Below are positions 31,668-40,937 of a stretch of 50,416 nucleotides of DNA, piece after piece. The translations under genes and the position numbers were made by a program. The notes beneath the pieces are model-generated. The model had not been told where the DNA came from, made no database searches, and saw nothing but the letters and a program-made list of their open reading frames with translations. This DNA is from Planctomycetota bacterium. Lineage in GTDB: Bacteria > Planctomycetota > JACOTG01 > JAJDCM01. The stretch is taken from the NCBI GenBank assembly GCA_029260825.1, contig JAJDCM010000043.1:1-50416 (forward strand), in the 5' to 3' direction. Numbering within the stretch: position 1 is the stretch's first letter; every line of letters starts with the position of its first letter.

Positions 31668-33470
31668 ATGAAAGGACGGTGGATCCCGTTCCTGGTTCTT
31701 TTTTTGATCGTCGCAGGAGTGGCATTTCGGGCCCTGAACCCGACTGATGTTCGGGTTCTCGATGTGATTCCCCTCCATGACAAGCTCGACAAGAAGCCCA
31801 ACAAGCACGGCAACGAAACCCGGCTTGTTCAGAAAGAGACCTCCTCGGATCAGGTGTTGATCCTTTCCGAGAAGCAGCCAAGATCCTATGAGTTCGAGGT
31901 TCCTGGCGACCTGAGGATCGAGCTTTCTTGTCGTGTTCTCGCCGGGCCCACGAATCAAAACGTCGATCTGGTTGTCCGAGGTCGGGCTGTTTCCGGCGAG
32001 ATGCGGGAGATCCGAAGCTCTTTTACAGAGCAAGATCGAGGGCGATGGTCCCAGCTCGTACTGAAGCCCGAGTGGGGAGTTGGTCTTACCGGTCTCGATT
32101 TTTCTGTGGAACTCATGGGGGGGGAGGCTGAAAGGGAAGACGGAGCCGCCAGGGAAGAGATCATTCTGGCCGTCGTGTTTCCTCGGGTCTGGTATGAGCG
32201 GGAGATCGAGTTCAAGAAGCGGTCGGATGCACGTCAGATTGTATTTATTACCCTGGATACGGTGCGCGCCGATCATCTTGCCTGCTACGGCAACAAGGAG
32301 GTCAAGACTCCGAACCTCGACCGACTCTCAAAGGATGGGGTCTTGTTTCGCGATGCGTATTCGGTGACCAACATCACCAACCCTTCTCACTCGGCAATGT
32401 TCACCTCTTTGTATCTGAAAGATCATCAGGTTCTCGATAATTTCAGAAAGCTCGGCGAGTCGACTCCCACCCTCATCGAGATGCTCGACCAGGCCGGATT
32501 TGATACGGCGGCCTTCGTCGCCGCCTATGTTTTCGATCCGGAGCGCTGTGATTTCAGTCGCCGGTTCGGGAAATTCTATGCCTGCCGTGATTATCCTCAG
32601 AGGCGGGCGGCGGAGGTCAACGCAGATGTGATCCCCTGGTTGAACGAGAATCATCACCAGGACTTTTTCATCTGGGTTCATTACTTTGATGCTCACTTCC
32701 CCTACAACCCTCCTGTCCCCTATGACCGGATGTACGGGGGAAAGAAGAAAGGGAGCCCGACCGAGGATGAACTACCCGTGGAGGATCTCCGAGATCTCTA
32801 CAAGGGCGAGATTTCCTATCTGGACTCTCAAGTTGGCGTACTTCTTCAGCAGCTGAAGGATCTGGACATCTACGATAATTGTCTTCTGGTGGTTGTTGCT
32901 GATCACGGCGAATTGATCGGGGAACAGGGAGTTCTCCACGATCACAAGGGGCTCCGGGATCCGGTCACTCACGTGCCTCTTCTGATCAAGATGCCCGGAT
33001 CCAGATTCGAGGGGGAAGTTCATGGCCTTGTTTCCACCTTGGATCTTTATCCGACGATTTTTGATGTCTTCAACCTGGACCTGACTCACCAGGTTCGGGG
33101 CGAGAGTGTTCTGCCGGTGATGGAGAGATTGGGGTCTTTGGCGAAGTCGGTGGAGACCGGGAGGAGCGAGGTCTTCGGTGAGCACGCGAAGTACCTCCAG
33201 GTTTCGATTCGAACCGATGAGAGTCGTTTCGTTTTGGGGCTTGTTGACAAGACAAGTAAAGATTTTTCCACCGTGAAGGGAAAGGAGGAGCTCTTCAAGA
33301 GTGGGCCTACGGGAGAGGAACCAATCTCTGTTGATGAGTCGAAGGCTGCTCGTTACCGGACAACATTGACCGGTTTTCTTGCGGACCGGCTCGAGCTTGG
33401 TGCGGAAGACATCAAAGACCCAAAGTTCATCAAGGCCATTGAGGAGCTCGGCTATGTCAAGGACGATTGA
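31668..33470 (+). CDS. Membrane-anchored sulfatase-fold protein with Thr at the nucleophile position (4 of 4)
   Basis: A 600-residue protein. The ATG at 31668, behind AAAGGGG, begins with a membrane anchor (about 6-22); an earlier in-frame start at 31572 would overlap the divergent gene. Residues about 45-180 form an N-terminal beta-rich domain absent from the other three relatives. The catalytic domain has D197 (ITLDTVRAD), T237-N-P-S-H at the nucleophile position, D412/H413 (VVADHGEL), HYFDAHFPY, and a His-rich HDHKG segment. It ends LGYVKDD. Its last 17 bp overlap the aldolase gene, and a GAGGAG ribosome-binding site for that gene lies inside it. It is the first gene of a three-gene operon with the aldolase and TMTC-type protein. 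Confidence 0.87.
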   Translation: MKGRWIPFLVLFLIVAGVAFRALNPTDVRVLDVIPLHDKLDKKPNKHGNETRLVQKETSSDQVLILSEKQPRSYEFEVPGDLRIELSCRVLAGPTNQNVDLVVRGRAVSGEMREIRSSFTEQDRGRWSQLVLKPEWGVGLTGLDFSVELMGGEAEREDGAAREEIILAVVFPRVWYEREIEFKKRSDARQIVFITLDTVRADHLACYGNKEVKTPNLDRLSKDGVLFRDAYSVTNITNPSHSAMFTSLYLKDHQVLDNFRKLGESTPTLIEMLDQAGFDTAAFVAAYVFDPERCDFSRRFGKFYACRDYPQRRAAEVNADVIPWLNENHHQDFFIWVHYFDAHFPYNPPVPYDRMYGGKKKGSPTEDELPVEDLRDLYKGEISYLDSQVGVLLQQLKDLDIYDNCLLVVVADHGELIGEQGVLHDHKGLRDPVTHVPLLIKMPGSRFEGEVHGLVSTLDLYPTIFDVFNLDLTHQVRGESVLPVMERLGSLAKSVETGRSEVFGEHAKYLQVSIRTDESRFVLGLVDKTSKDFSTVKGKEELFKSGPTGEEPISVDESKAARYRTTLTGFLADRLELGAEDIKDPKFIKAIEELGYVKDD

Positions 33471-34089
33471 TGAGTTCGTCGCAATGTTGGGCAAAGAGCG
33501 GGCTTCCGCCATCCTCCGTACTTCGGTCGAAGAGGCAGCTGCGCCCGCCATGGAAGCTGCGGTGCGTGCGGGGTTTCGCGTGGTCGAGTTCACTCTGACG
33601 ACTCCATCCGCTTTCGATCGGATCGAAGAGTTTGCTCGTCGATCTGACCTTGCAGTAGGAGCAGGAACGGTGCTGACGGTGGAGGAGGCCCGTGAAGCGG
33701 TAAAGCGAGGCGCGTGCTTCTTGGTTTCTCCGGTGACCGATGAAGAAATCATCGAAGAGGCGAATCGGCTCGGCGTGGCGGTTATTCCCGGAGCTCATAC
33801 GCCGACCGAGTTCCTTCGGGCTCACCGAGCGGGGGCTCCCTTGCAAAAACTCTTTCCCGGTCCGGCCGGTGGTCCTTCCTATGTGAAGGCTTGCCTGGGG
33901 CCTCTTCCCTTCTTGCGGATTGTTCCAACGAGTGGTGTGACCCTCGAGAATGCGGCCGCTTTTCTGGATGCGGGCGCCTTTGGAATTGGCTTTGTTACTC
34001 CTCTTTTTGATGCTGCTGAGGTCGAAGGCGGACGCTTCGATCTTGTCGAGAAGAGAGCTTGCGCATTGCGAGAGGCCATTTCCCGATGA
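33454..34089 (+). CDS. eda: KDPG/KHG aldolase
   Basis: A 211-residue class-I aldolase that splits 2-keto-3-deoxy-6-phosphogluconate (or 4-hydroxy-2-oxoglutarate) into pyruvate and an aldehyde. The Schiff-base lysine is K132 in PLQKLFPG and the proton-shuttling glutamate is E45 in VEFTLTTPSA. VGAGTVL and VIPGAHTPTEF are standard blocks. FLVSPV replaces the common F-x-VSPG, a minor change. The ATG at 33454 lies 7 nt after GAGGAG. It overlaps both neighbours (17 bp upstream, ATGA downstream), an unexpected setting for a central-metabolism enzyme between two envelope proteins. Confidence 0.92.
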   Translation: MSRTIDEFVAMLGKERASAILRTSVEEAAAPAMEAAVRAGFRVVEFTLTTPSAFDRIEEFARRSDLAVGAGTVLTVEEAREAVKRGACFLVSPVTDEEIIEEANRLGVAVIPGAHTPTEFLRAHRAGAPLQKLFPGPAGGPSYVKACLGPLPFLRIVPTSGVTLENAAAFLDAGAFGIGFVTPLFDAAEVEGGRFDLVEKRACALREAISR

Positions 34090-35984
34090 AGCCCGTGGTT
34101 GCGGTCGTTGTGGCATCATTGCTTGCTTATGCCAATGTGTTCTGGAATCACTTTACCGACTGGGACGACCGCTGGCTTATCTTCGAAAATCCCCACTCTC
34201 ATCAACTGACATGGGACGGCATCAAGGCGATCTTCAATCCGTGGATCGACCGTCAGCTGCTGGGAGCGGAGTTTCTTCCCGTTCGCGACCTTTCGTGGCT
34301 GATGGATCATGTTTTCTTCGGGGGAAATCCGGTCGGCTTCCACATTGGCGATGTGTTCTTTCATGTGTTGACTTCGGTTGCCTTGTTCTTCTTCTTTCGG
34401 GAGCTGCTTGGAAGAAGCTCGGAGCGAGCGGCGGTTCTTGCGGCGCTGATTTTTGCCGTTCATCCGGTGCACACTGAATCCGTGACCTGGATGTCGAGTC
34501 GAAAGGACGTGTTGTCAGGTGTGTTCGTGGTTTTTGGAGCCTATCTCTGGATCGCCCGGGTTCATGGGGGAGGGAGAAGGCTCTTTGGGGGGGAGGCAAG
34601 GGAAGAGTCTGAATTTAGCCTGGCGGCCTACTTGGGGGTCCTCTTCCTTTATGGTCTTGCAATTCTGTCCAAGTCGACCGCACTTTCTTTTCCCGTTCTT
34701 CTTGTTTTGCTGGATTTGTCTTTGAGGCGAGTGAGTTTCCGCCCGGCGGCATTGGGGCGCTGGTGTCTCAAGATCCTTCCCTTTTTCGGAATGACAGGTC
34801 TCTTGATGCTGGTGGTCCGAATGACCTCGGGCGCGTCCGGGTTGCGGGTTACCGAGTACCATGGTGGAAGTTTGTTGGCCACGTTGTGGATCCAGTCGAA
34901 GGCCTTCTTTGATTATGTTTTGGTTCTCTTTTTTCCCGTGACACTGCGCACCGCCGTGACGGTTCCAAAGCGCTTTGTGTTGGATTTTCATCACGCTGTC
35001 GGGTGTGCTTTTGTTCTTGGTCTCTGCGTCTTGTCGGTGGTCTACGTCGCGGCTCTTTTGCGCCGGCGTGTCTTGCCGCAGAGGGATAAGGAGATCGTTG
35101 AAAGAGGGAGGTTCCCTCTTTTTCATCTCTCGGGATTCGCTTCGTCCTGGTTTCTCATCTGTTTGCTTCCGATGGCAAACCTGATCCCGATGAACTGGGT
35201 TTATTGCGAGAGGTATCTCTATCTACCTTCCATCGGCTTTTCTCTCTGGGGCGGGGTTCTCCTGCACCGGTGCTTGTCTCGAGCATCCGGTTCACCAAAG
35301 AAATATGCTCTTGTGGTTGGCGGGGTCGTGATTGTCTTCCTGGCACTGACCGGACGAACCTTGACAAGAAACCGGGATTGGAAAGACAATCTCACGTTGT
35401 GGACAGTGACTGCTGCCCAGGCCCCATCGAGTCCTGACGTCATTTATGCCTATGCCAAGGCTCTTGAGAATGAGGGCAAGGCGGAAGAGGCCCTTGCTGA
35501 GTTCGAGCGGGTTTTGGTTCTGAATCCAGGGAAGGTCCCGGCGCGAGAGAATCTCTCGAACCTTCTCGTGCAGAAAGGGCGAAGAGAAGATCTGGAGGCC
35601 GCCCGATTGATTCTCACCCGGGGGATTGCGCTCTCTCCTGATGCGGCAAGCTTACACAACAATCTTGCCGTCGTTCATCGTCTTGCCGGTGACCGGATCG
35701 AATCGCTTCGATCACACGAGACTGCGGCGAGACTGGATAGGAAATATCGGAGCGCTTACGCCGAGTCCCTGTATGAAAATGGTCGCTTCAAGACCGGGAT
35801 GGAAGTGGTCGAGAAAGCCTTGGAAACCTCCCCCCGTTCTTTGCCCGTACTCCGGCTCGCTGCGAAGATCGCGCTGGCAATGGGCGATCGAGGGAAGGCA
35901 CGAGGGTATGCCGAGAGGGGACTTGAGATTGACCCGAATCGTCCGGGTTTGAAGAAGATTCTTCGGGAAGCCGGAGGGGAGTAG
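34086..35984 (+). CDS. TMTC-like membrane glycosyltransferase with C-terminal TPRs
   Basis: A 632-residue protein. The N-terminal part (about 1-430) has about 10 TM helices and the GT-C type loop TDWDDRW (D27/D28), plus HPVHTESVTWMSSRKDVLSG, the hallmark of the DUF1736/TMTC group of O-mannosyltransferases. About four TPR units follow (about 445-630; YAKALENEGKAEEALAEFERVLVLNP). In animals these add O-mannose to cadherins; bacterial members are taken to glycosylate exported proteins. The start overlaps the aldolase stop (ATGA). It is convergent with the carbamoyltransferase, with 7 bp between the stops. Confidence 0.88.
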   Translation: MKPVVAVVVASLLAYANVFWNHFTDWDDRWLIFENPHSHQLTWDGIKAIFNPWIDRQLLGAEFLPVRDLSWLMDHVFFGGNPVGFHIGDVFFHVLTSVALFFFFRELLGRSSERAAVLAALIFAVHPVHTESVTWMSSRKDVLSGVFVVFGAYLWIARVHGGGRRLFGGEAREESEFSLAAYLGVLFLYGLAILSKSTALSFPVLLVLLDLSLRRVSFRPAALGRWCLKILPFFGMTGLLMLVVRMTSGASGLRVTEYHGGSLLATLWIQSKAFFDYVLVLFFPVTLRTAVTVPKRFVLDFHHAVGCAFVLGLCVLSVVYVAALLRRRVLPQRDKEIVERGRFPLFHLSGFASSWFLICLLPMANLIPMNWVYCERYLYLPSIGFSLWGGVLLHRCLSRASGSPKKYALVVGGVVIVFLALTGRTLTRNRDWKDNLTLWTVTAAQAPSSPDVIYAYAKALENEGKAEEALAEFERVLVLNPGKVPARENLSNLLVQKGRREDLEAARLILTRGIALSPDAASLHNNLAVVHRLAGDRIESLRSHETAARLDRKYRSAYAESLYENGRFKTGMEVVEKALETSPRSLPVLRLAAKIALAMGDRGKARGYAERGLEIDPNRPGLKKILREAGGE

Positions 35985-35991
35985 TTCTCGG

Positions 35992-37725
35992 CTAAGAAAG
36001 GCGGGCGCTTTTTACCAGAACGTCTTCCATCACGATGGCATCCATGCGCGTCGTGCGATAGCAGTGGATGGCTTCATCCGGGGTGCACACGATGGGCTCG
36101 TTTTCGTTGAGGGAAGTGTTCAGCAGGAGAGGTACGCCGGTGAGTTTGTAGAAGGCGAGAAGGAGTTGACGATATCGTGGATTCGATTCCTCGTCAACGG
36201 TGTGAGCCCGGCAAGATCCGTCCACGTGAGTTACGGCAGGGATTTCTCGAAGCCGATCTTTTCGCACTCGAAAACAATCGAGCATGAAGGGGGAGGGGTG
36301 GGCGTCATCGAAATACTCTTTTGCAAACTCCAGGAGAATGGAGGCGCCAAAGGGTCGGAACTCGTCCCTGTACTTGACCCGACGGTTCACCATGCGGGGC
36401 ATCTCCGGGGAGCGTGGGTCGGCGAGTAGGCTTCGATTTCCCAGGGCTCTTGGTCCGTATTCCATCCTTCCTTGAAACCAACCAATGACCCGGCCTTCAG
36501 CGAGAAGGGTGGCTGCCTGCTCGATGACATCATCTCCTCGATAGTACGGCTGCTTTCTCGACTTGAGCTCGGCTTCGACGTCTTCTGAATCGAATCCTGG
36601 GCCAAAGTAAACATGGGGCAAGGAAAAGGGACTCTGGTTTTTTTCCTGGCATCGATCGACCCACAAAGCGGCGCCAAGGGCAGTTCCCGCGTCGGATGGC
36701 ACGGGTTGGATGTAGATGTCGGTGAAGGGGCTCTGTTCCCTGATCTTGGAGAGCGCGACACAGTTGGTCGTGGTTCCGCCGGCAAGAACGACCCGCTCCG
36801 TTGGATGGGCTTGATGGGCTTTCTTGAGGAGATGAATCAGATTCATTTCCAGAACCCTTTGTAGGGACGCAGCCATGTCTTGGTGCCGCTTTTCAATGGG
36901 TTCACTTTTTCGCCTCGGGGCTCCGAATTCATCCAGCATCTTTTCCGAGTAGATCTTTTCCAGAACCGGAACAGGGCCGTCCCAGCTCATGTCGAGCCCC
37001 CGCCGATGGTGAGTGAAGTAGGCAAGATCGAGTTCGAAGAGTCCATCCTCCTGTGGGCGACAGATCTCGATCATCTGATCCGTGAGCGTCGGTTCTCCGC
37101 ATGCAGCAAGGCCCATCACCTTTCCCCCGTCTCCGAAGGCGTCAAACCCGAGGTACTGGGAGACCATCTGGTAGAAAACAGCGATGGAATGGGGGTACTG
37201 AATCTTGGTATCGATGGTGATGTCATGGCCCTTCCCAACGCCGAGCATGGTGGAGCAGAGATCTCCAAGCCCGTCCACGGCGAGAAGCGCTGCCTCCTCG
37301 AACCCGGAGCCGAAGAAACCTCCGGCGAGATGAGCGATCAGATGCTCGACGCTTTGAATCTTCGGGGCGTCTTTTTCCAGGCTGACATAGAACTCTTCCT
37401 CGAGGATCTTCTTGATGTCTTTGAATCGGACGACCGCGTCGAGCTTTTCTCTCAGGCGCGGCGGGTAACTCGGACGGCCGGTCAGGATCTGGAAGATCTC
37501 GTCGGTGACGTTAGCCGCCGGGTCGTGGGCGACCACAACCGTGTCGAGATCTTTCAGGTCGAGACGGGCCTCTTTCAGGCAATAACGAATTGCATTCTTG
37601 GGCAGTCCGGCGGAGTGCTTCACCCGGTTGAACCGCTCCTCCTCGGCGGCGGCAATGATCTTTCCGTCAATGAGAAGGCAGGCGGCAGCGTCTGCGTGAT
37701 AGGCATTGAGGCCGAGGATTTTCAT
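35992..37725 (-). CDS. Carbamoyltransferase (NodU/CmcH family)
   Basis: A 577-residue enzyme that transfers carbamoyl from carbamoyl phosphate, via carbamoyl-adenylate, to a hydroxyl on a sugar or natural product. The N-terminal ASKHA-fold domain (1-370) begins MKILGLNAYHADAAACL and contains the metal-binding H128/H132 in VEHLIAHLAGG. The C-terminal carbamoyltransferase domain (about 380-577) shows GWFQGRMEYGPRALGNRS, FRPFGASIL and LLLNTSLNENEPIV. Family membership is certain; the acceptor is unknown. Nearby glycosyltransferases suggest a carbamoylated surface glycan (inference). It is a single gene after convergent TMTC. Confidence 0.93.
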   Translation of the reverse strand: MKILGLNAYHADAAACLLIDGKIIAAAEEERFNRVKHSAGLPKNAIRYCLKEARLDLKDLDTVVVAHDPAANVTDEIFQILTGRPSYPPRLREKLDAVVRFKDIKKILEEEFYVSLEKDAPKIQSVEHLIAHLAGGFFGSGFEEAALLAVDGLGDLCSTMLGVGKGHDITIDTKIQYPHSIAVFYQMVSQYLGFDAFGDGGKVMGLAACGEPTLTDQMIEICRPQEDGLFELDLAYFTHHRRGLDMSWDGPVPVLEKIYSEKMLDEFGAPRRKSEPIEKRHQDMAASLQRVLEMNLIHLLKKAHQAHPTERVVLAGGTTTNCVALSKIREQSPFTDIYIQPVPSDAGTALGAALWVDRCQEKNQSPFSLPHVYFGPGFDSEDVEAELKSRKQPYYRGDDVIEQAATLLAEGRVIGWFQGRMEYGPRALGNRSLLADPRSPEMPRMVNRRVKYRDEFRPFGASILLEFAKEYFDDAHPSPFMLDCFRVRKDRLREIPAVTHVDGSCRAHTVDEESNPRYRQLLLAFYKLTGVPLLLNTSLNENEPIVCTPDEAIHCYRTTRMDAIVMEDVLVKSARLS

Positions 37726-37794
37726 TTGAGGGGCAGTCCTGTTTCGTGAAGGGGGAGGTCTTCTCGGGCGGCCCGGTCAACAGGCCGGGCGTCT

Positions 37795-39057
37795 TCAGTC
37801 TCCCTTGGATGGGGAAGACTCCGCTTCGTCTTCTGCATAGAGCTCATTGATCTCTTCCTCTGTTAGCCGTGCCGGGCTGAAGAGATCGAGGGATGGGTCG
37901 CTTGAGGACTCCCGTTGCGGGCCTTCTGCCCGGGAGGGCTCGTCGGCTGCTCCGGTGCTCCCTTCCACGGGATTTGCTCTCTCTTCGAGACGAAAGAACT
38001 TGGTGATGATCCGGTTGAGCCCCGATTCGAAGTCTGTCGCATTTCGGATGGGGCCGGTGGACGAGTTGGGATCGGTCAAGACTTCCAGGGCATCGGGATT
38101 CCTACGGATTTCGGCAAGGATACGACCGTCCAGCAAGAACCGAACCGTGTCATTCAGTCGGCTGGCCTGGATCCGATCGCTCAGGGCCGAGATTCGATTC
38201 ATCCCGTCAATGAGAAGCTCGTCGAGGGGATCAATCGTCTTCTTCGCCGGAGGGCTTGGGGGGGCGGAGGTGGTTTCCGGGGGAGGCCCGTTTGAGAGGG
38301 GAGGTGGTCCGTTTTTTTCGGTCAGGTCGGTCTTTGGCTCAACTGCTTCGTGGGCCTGCTGAAAGAATTTTTCGGGTTCGGGTTCTGCCGCATCGAATCG
38401 AGGCTTGGCAGGTTCCTCGTCAAAAAGTTGCTGGAAAAGATCGTCATCCTCCTGGTTTTCTTCGGATTGCCTGGCGCTGATCGTGCCAAACGTTTCGGTC
38501 TGTGGTGCAGGGTCGGATGACCTTGAGGTTTTATGCTTCTGGTCCGGATCAGGAGAGCTTCCTGAGGTTTCGATCACTTCGGTCAGAAGACCAAGTCGAC
38601 CTCCCGCCTCCAGGCACTGGACCTTGATGAGGTTGATGCTTGGTCCGTTGATACTTCCAAGCCGGGAAAGGAGCCGCTGGGAGAACGTGGTCGCTACCAC
38701 GATGATATGCACCGGCCCCTCGAATCGGACTCCCTCTTCGGAGTACAACCGCCGCAGGAGGGGTTTTGTCTCGTGGATCCAGATGGGGATGTCGAGGGTG
38801 CGGAGAAAGAGGGAATCCTCTGTCTCCAGGCCGGGGACAACCACAACGGTCGGAAGCCCGGTCTCGTCCGTGGCCAGGAGATCGATCCCGCGATCGCCTC
38901 CAAGGTCGATGTCTCGGTCAATGAGAGTCAATCGCGAGTCGAGGCATTCCGGGTTTGCGACCAAGAGGTCGAGGAGCTCGTCTCGGTCCGCCTCACATTT
39001 CTTGACGGCGCCCAGAATCTGCGATGGGCTGAGATGCAGTGGTTTTGGTGGGATCAT
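37795..39057 (-). CDS. Protein with nuclease-like N-terminus and acidic linker, function unknown
   Basis: A 420-residue soluble protein. Residues about 20-150 resemble a PD-(D/E)XK or NucS-type fold: LIDRDIDLGGDRGIDLLATDETG is followed by a hydrophobic strand. The expected E-x-K is replaced by VVVVPGLET, so it is probably not a nuclease. Residues about 165-275 are a low-complexity, Pro/Glu/Gln/Asp-rich linker. Residues about 275-355 look helical (DELLIDGMNRISALSDRI), and the C-terminus is acidic (TEEEINELYAEDEAE). The ATG at 39057 has GGGAGGG close upstream. It is the last of a minus-strand trio with the HU-MinD fusion, 165 bp downstream of it. Confidence 0.65.
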   Translation of the reverse strand: MIPPKPLHLSPSQILGAVKKCEADRDELLDLLVANPECLDSRLTLIDRDIDLGGDRGIDLLATDETGLPTVVVVPGLETEDSLFLRTLDIPIWIHETKPLLRRLYSEEGVRFEGPVHIIVVATTFSQRLLSRLGSINGPSINLIKVQCLEAGGRLGLLTEVIETSGSSPDPDQKHKTSRSSDPAPQTETFGTISARQSEENQEDDDLFQQLFDEEPAKPRFDAAEPEPEKFFQQAHEAVEPKTDLTEKNGPPPLSNGPPPETTSAPPSPPAKKTIDPLDELLIDGMNRISALSDRIQASRLNDTVRFLLDGRILAEIRRNPDALEVLTDPNSSTGPIRNATDFESGLNRIITKFFRLEERANPVEGSTGAADEPSRAEGPQRESSSDPSLDLFSPARLTEEEINELYAEDEAESSPSKGD

Positions 39058-39222
39058 ACCCTCCCCTTTCCGAGGACGCGATGCCGCCGCTTCGGCTCCG
39101 GTCTCTCTTGAAACTCCAGGGGCCCAGAAGGACAGGTCCTTATGTGATGATTCGTAGCGGTCCCCTCAGACACCCCGAGATTCTACCGATGAGGCAAAAA
39201 AATCTCGAGTGAAAACGGGTGG

Positions 39223-40890
39223 CTACATCGCCTGGTTGACCAGGATTCCTCGCAACCGATCGGCATAGCGCCTCGGGTTTTGATGGGGGAGTCTGGAGTC
39301 TTTGATCGTCTCCGCGAGCTTGGCAATGCCGTGGGCAGCTTTCGAGCTGGGCTCGGCGATAACCAGGGGAGTTCGAAGGGCGACGGCTCGGGTGACGGCC
39401 ACATCATCGTGGATGAAGCCGGCGGAATGGAGGTCGCGGCCCAGGAACTTTCTCGTAACTCCGCTGAGGCGACGGTAAACCGCGTCTGCTTCCGCCTTAC
39501 TGGAAGACTGGTTCACCAGGAGGGACACGGTCTGATGGGAGCGTCCGGAATGGGCAATCGATTTCAGGATTGCATAAGCGTCCGTCATCGCGGTGATATC
39601 AGGCGTTGTGACGAGGAGGATTTCACGAGATGCGGTGAGGAATGAAACCGTTCGAGGTGAGATTCCTGCTGCCGTGTCGATGATGATGATATCTGCGTGA
39701 GCCTCCAGTTCAGCAAGGCCGCTGACGAAGCGCAAGAGCTCTCCTTCTCTGATGTTAGCGAGTCGGATGACTCCGGAACCTCCCGAGATGAGGCGAACTC
39801 CACCGGGTCCTTCTTCCATGATGTCAACCATGGAGACCTCGCCACCGAGCACGTGACTCAGGTTGTAGCGAGGGTTGATCCCCAGGAGGAGATGGAGATT
39901 GGCGAGCCCCAGATCCGCATCGAGCACGATGACTCGCTTGCCCATCTTGGCCAGGCTGACGGCAAGGTTGCAGACCGTAAACGACTTCCCCGTACCACCT
40001 TTGCCGCTTGCGACACAGAGGACACGGGCCCCATCCTGGTTCTCTTGTTCCACGGGAGCGTGGACCTTGGCAACATTCGGTGGATGGGCCGGGGTAACTC
40101 TGGGAGGTTCAGGAACGGGAGGTTCGACGGTAACTCTGGATTGGGAGGGATTGCCTCTCAGAAAAGATGTCGGTGCCGCGTTCGTTTCCTCGGGAGAGAT
40201 TTCCTCGTCTTCGACCGGTGTCGGCTCGGGCTCTTTGATGCTGTAGGATCCGATGGGCCGAGGTGGAAGGAGCGTTGCTTGTGGCGGTTGCTCTCTTGCC
40301 CCGGTTGGCTCGGGTTCGCGAGCGGGCTCCAAAACCTCTTCCGGCTCTTGAATCGGAGCCTCTACCTGTTCCGGCGCCGATACATGAGGCTCTTCCGTGG
40401 CGACAGGCTCGGCAGACACGGGCTCTGGCTCGGGCCCAAAGAGCGTCTGGGCCAGTCGCTCGGTGCGAACTCGCTCGGCCTGGGCATGTCTTTCGTCCCG
40501 CTCATGTTGGCGATCGCGAGAATCTTCCTCCGGGGGACTCGGAGAGGCTTTTTCGGCTGCAGCCGTCGCCTTCTCCGGCTTTGCCAGGAGGTTGCGGATT
40601 TCTTCCGGGACCTGGATCCGATTCCTGAGCCTGATGCCGCTCCGAAAAACGACCGTATCCTTGGCCGGGAGATGGACCGGCTTCCCCGTTCTGGGATGGT
40701 TGACAGTACGAGCCGGGCGAGTTGCCACGGCGAAGATCCCAAGGTCTGGAACCTCCATGGTTCTTTCCGCTTTGAGTTGATGACCGAGTTCATCAAAGAA
40801 GCTAACAAGGATGGCGTCGACCGCGGTCTCGGGTAAGCCCAGCTTTTCCGAGAGGTCACGAACGATGCCCTCGTGGGTCCGCTCCCTCAT
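39223..40890 (-). CDS. HU-like DNA-binding domain fused to MinD/FlhG-type ATPase
   Basis: A 555-residue protein of three parts. Residues about 5-92 match the HU/IHF fold (IVRDLSEKLG ... VPDLGIFAVATRPA ... NHPRTGKPVHLPA ... VFRSGIRLRNRI). Residues about 95-285 are a Pro/Glu/Ala-rich linker. Residues about 287-545 are a MinD/FlhG-like deviant-Walker ATPase with S-G-K297-GGTGKS, VIVLDADLGLANLHLLLG and DIIIIDTAAGISP. The last part lacks an obvious MinD amphipathic membrane helix. The ATG at 40890 follows GGAGGGGAG; an upstream in-frame start at 40965 is less likely. An ATPase that carries its own nucleoid-type DNA-binding domain suggests a ParA-like positioning role (inference). It sits 47 nt after the HhH/TPR gene. 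Confidence 0.85.
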   Translation of the reverse strand: MRERTHEGIVRDLSEKLGLPETAVDAILVSFFDELGHQLKAERTMEVPDLGIFAVATRPARTVNHPRTGKPVHLPAKDTVVFRSGIRLRNRIQVPEEIRNLLAKPEKATAAAEKASPSPPEEDSRDRQHERDERHAQAERVRTERLAQTLFGPEPEPVSAEPVATEEPHVSAPEQVEAPIQEPEEVLEPAREPEPTGAREQPPQATLLPPRPIGSYSIKEPEPTPVEDEEISPEETNAAPTSFLRGNPSQSRVTVEPPVPEPPRVTPAHPPNVAKVHAPVEQENQDGARVLCVASGKGGTGKSFTVCNLAVSLAKMGKRVIVLDADLGLANLHLLLGINPRYNLSHVLGGEVSMVDIMEEGPGGVRLISGGSGVIRLANIREGELLRFVSGLAELEAHADIIIIDTAAGISPRTVSFLTASREILLVTTPDITAMTDAYAILKSIAHSGRSHQTVSLLVNQSSSKAEADAVYRRLSGVTRKFLGRDLHSAGFIHDDVAVTRAVALRTPLVIAEPSSKAAHGIAKLAETIKDSRLPHQNPRRYADRLRGILVNQAM

Positions 40891-40937
40891 GATTCTCCCC
40901 TCCCTCTTCGACGTCGGTGTTTTGTCACTGGCCCCCG

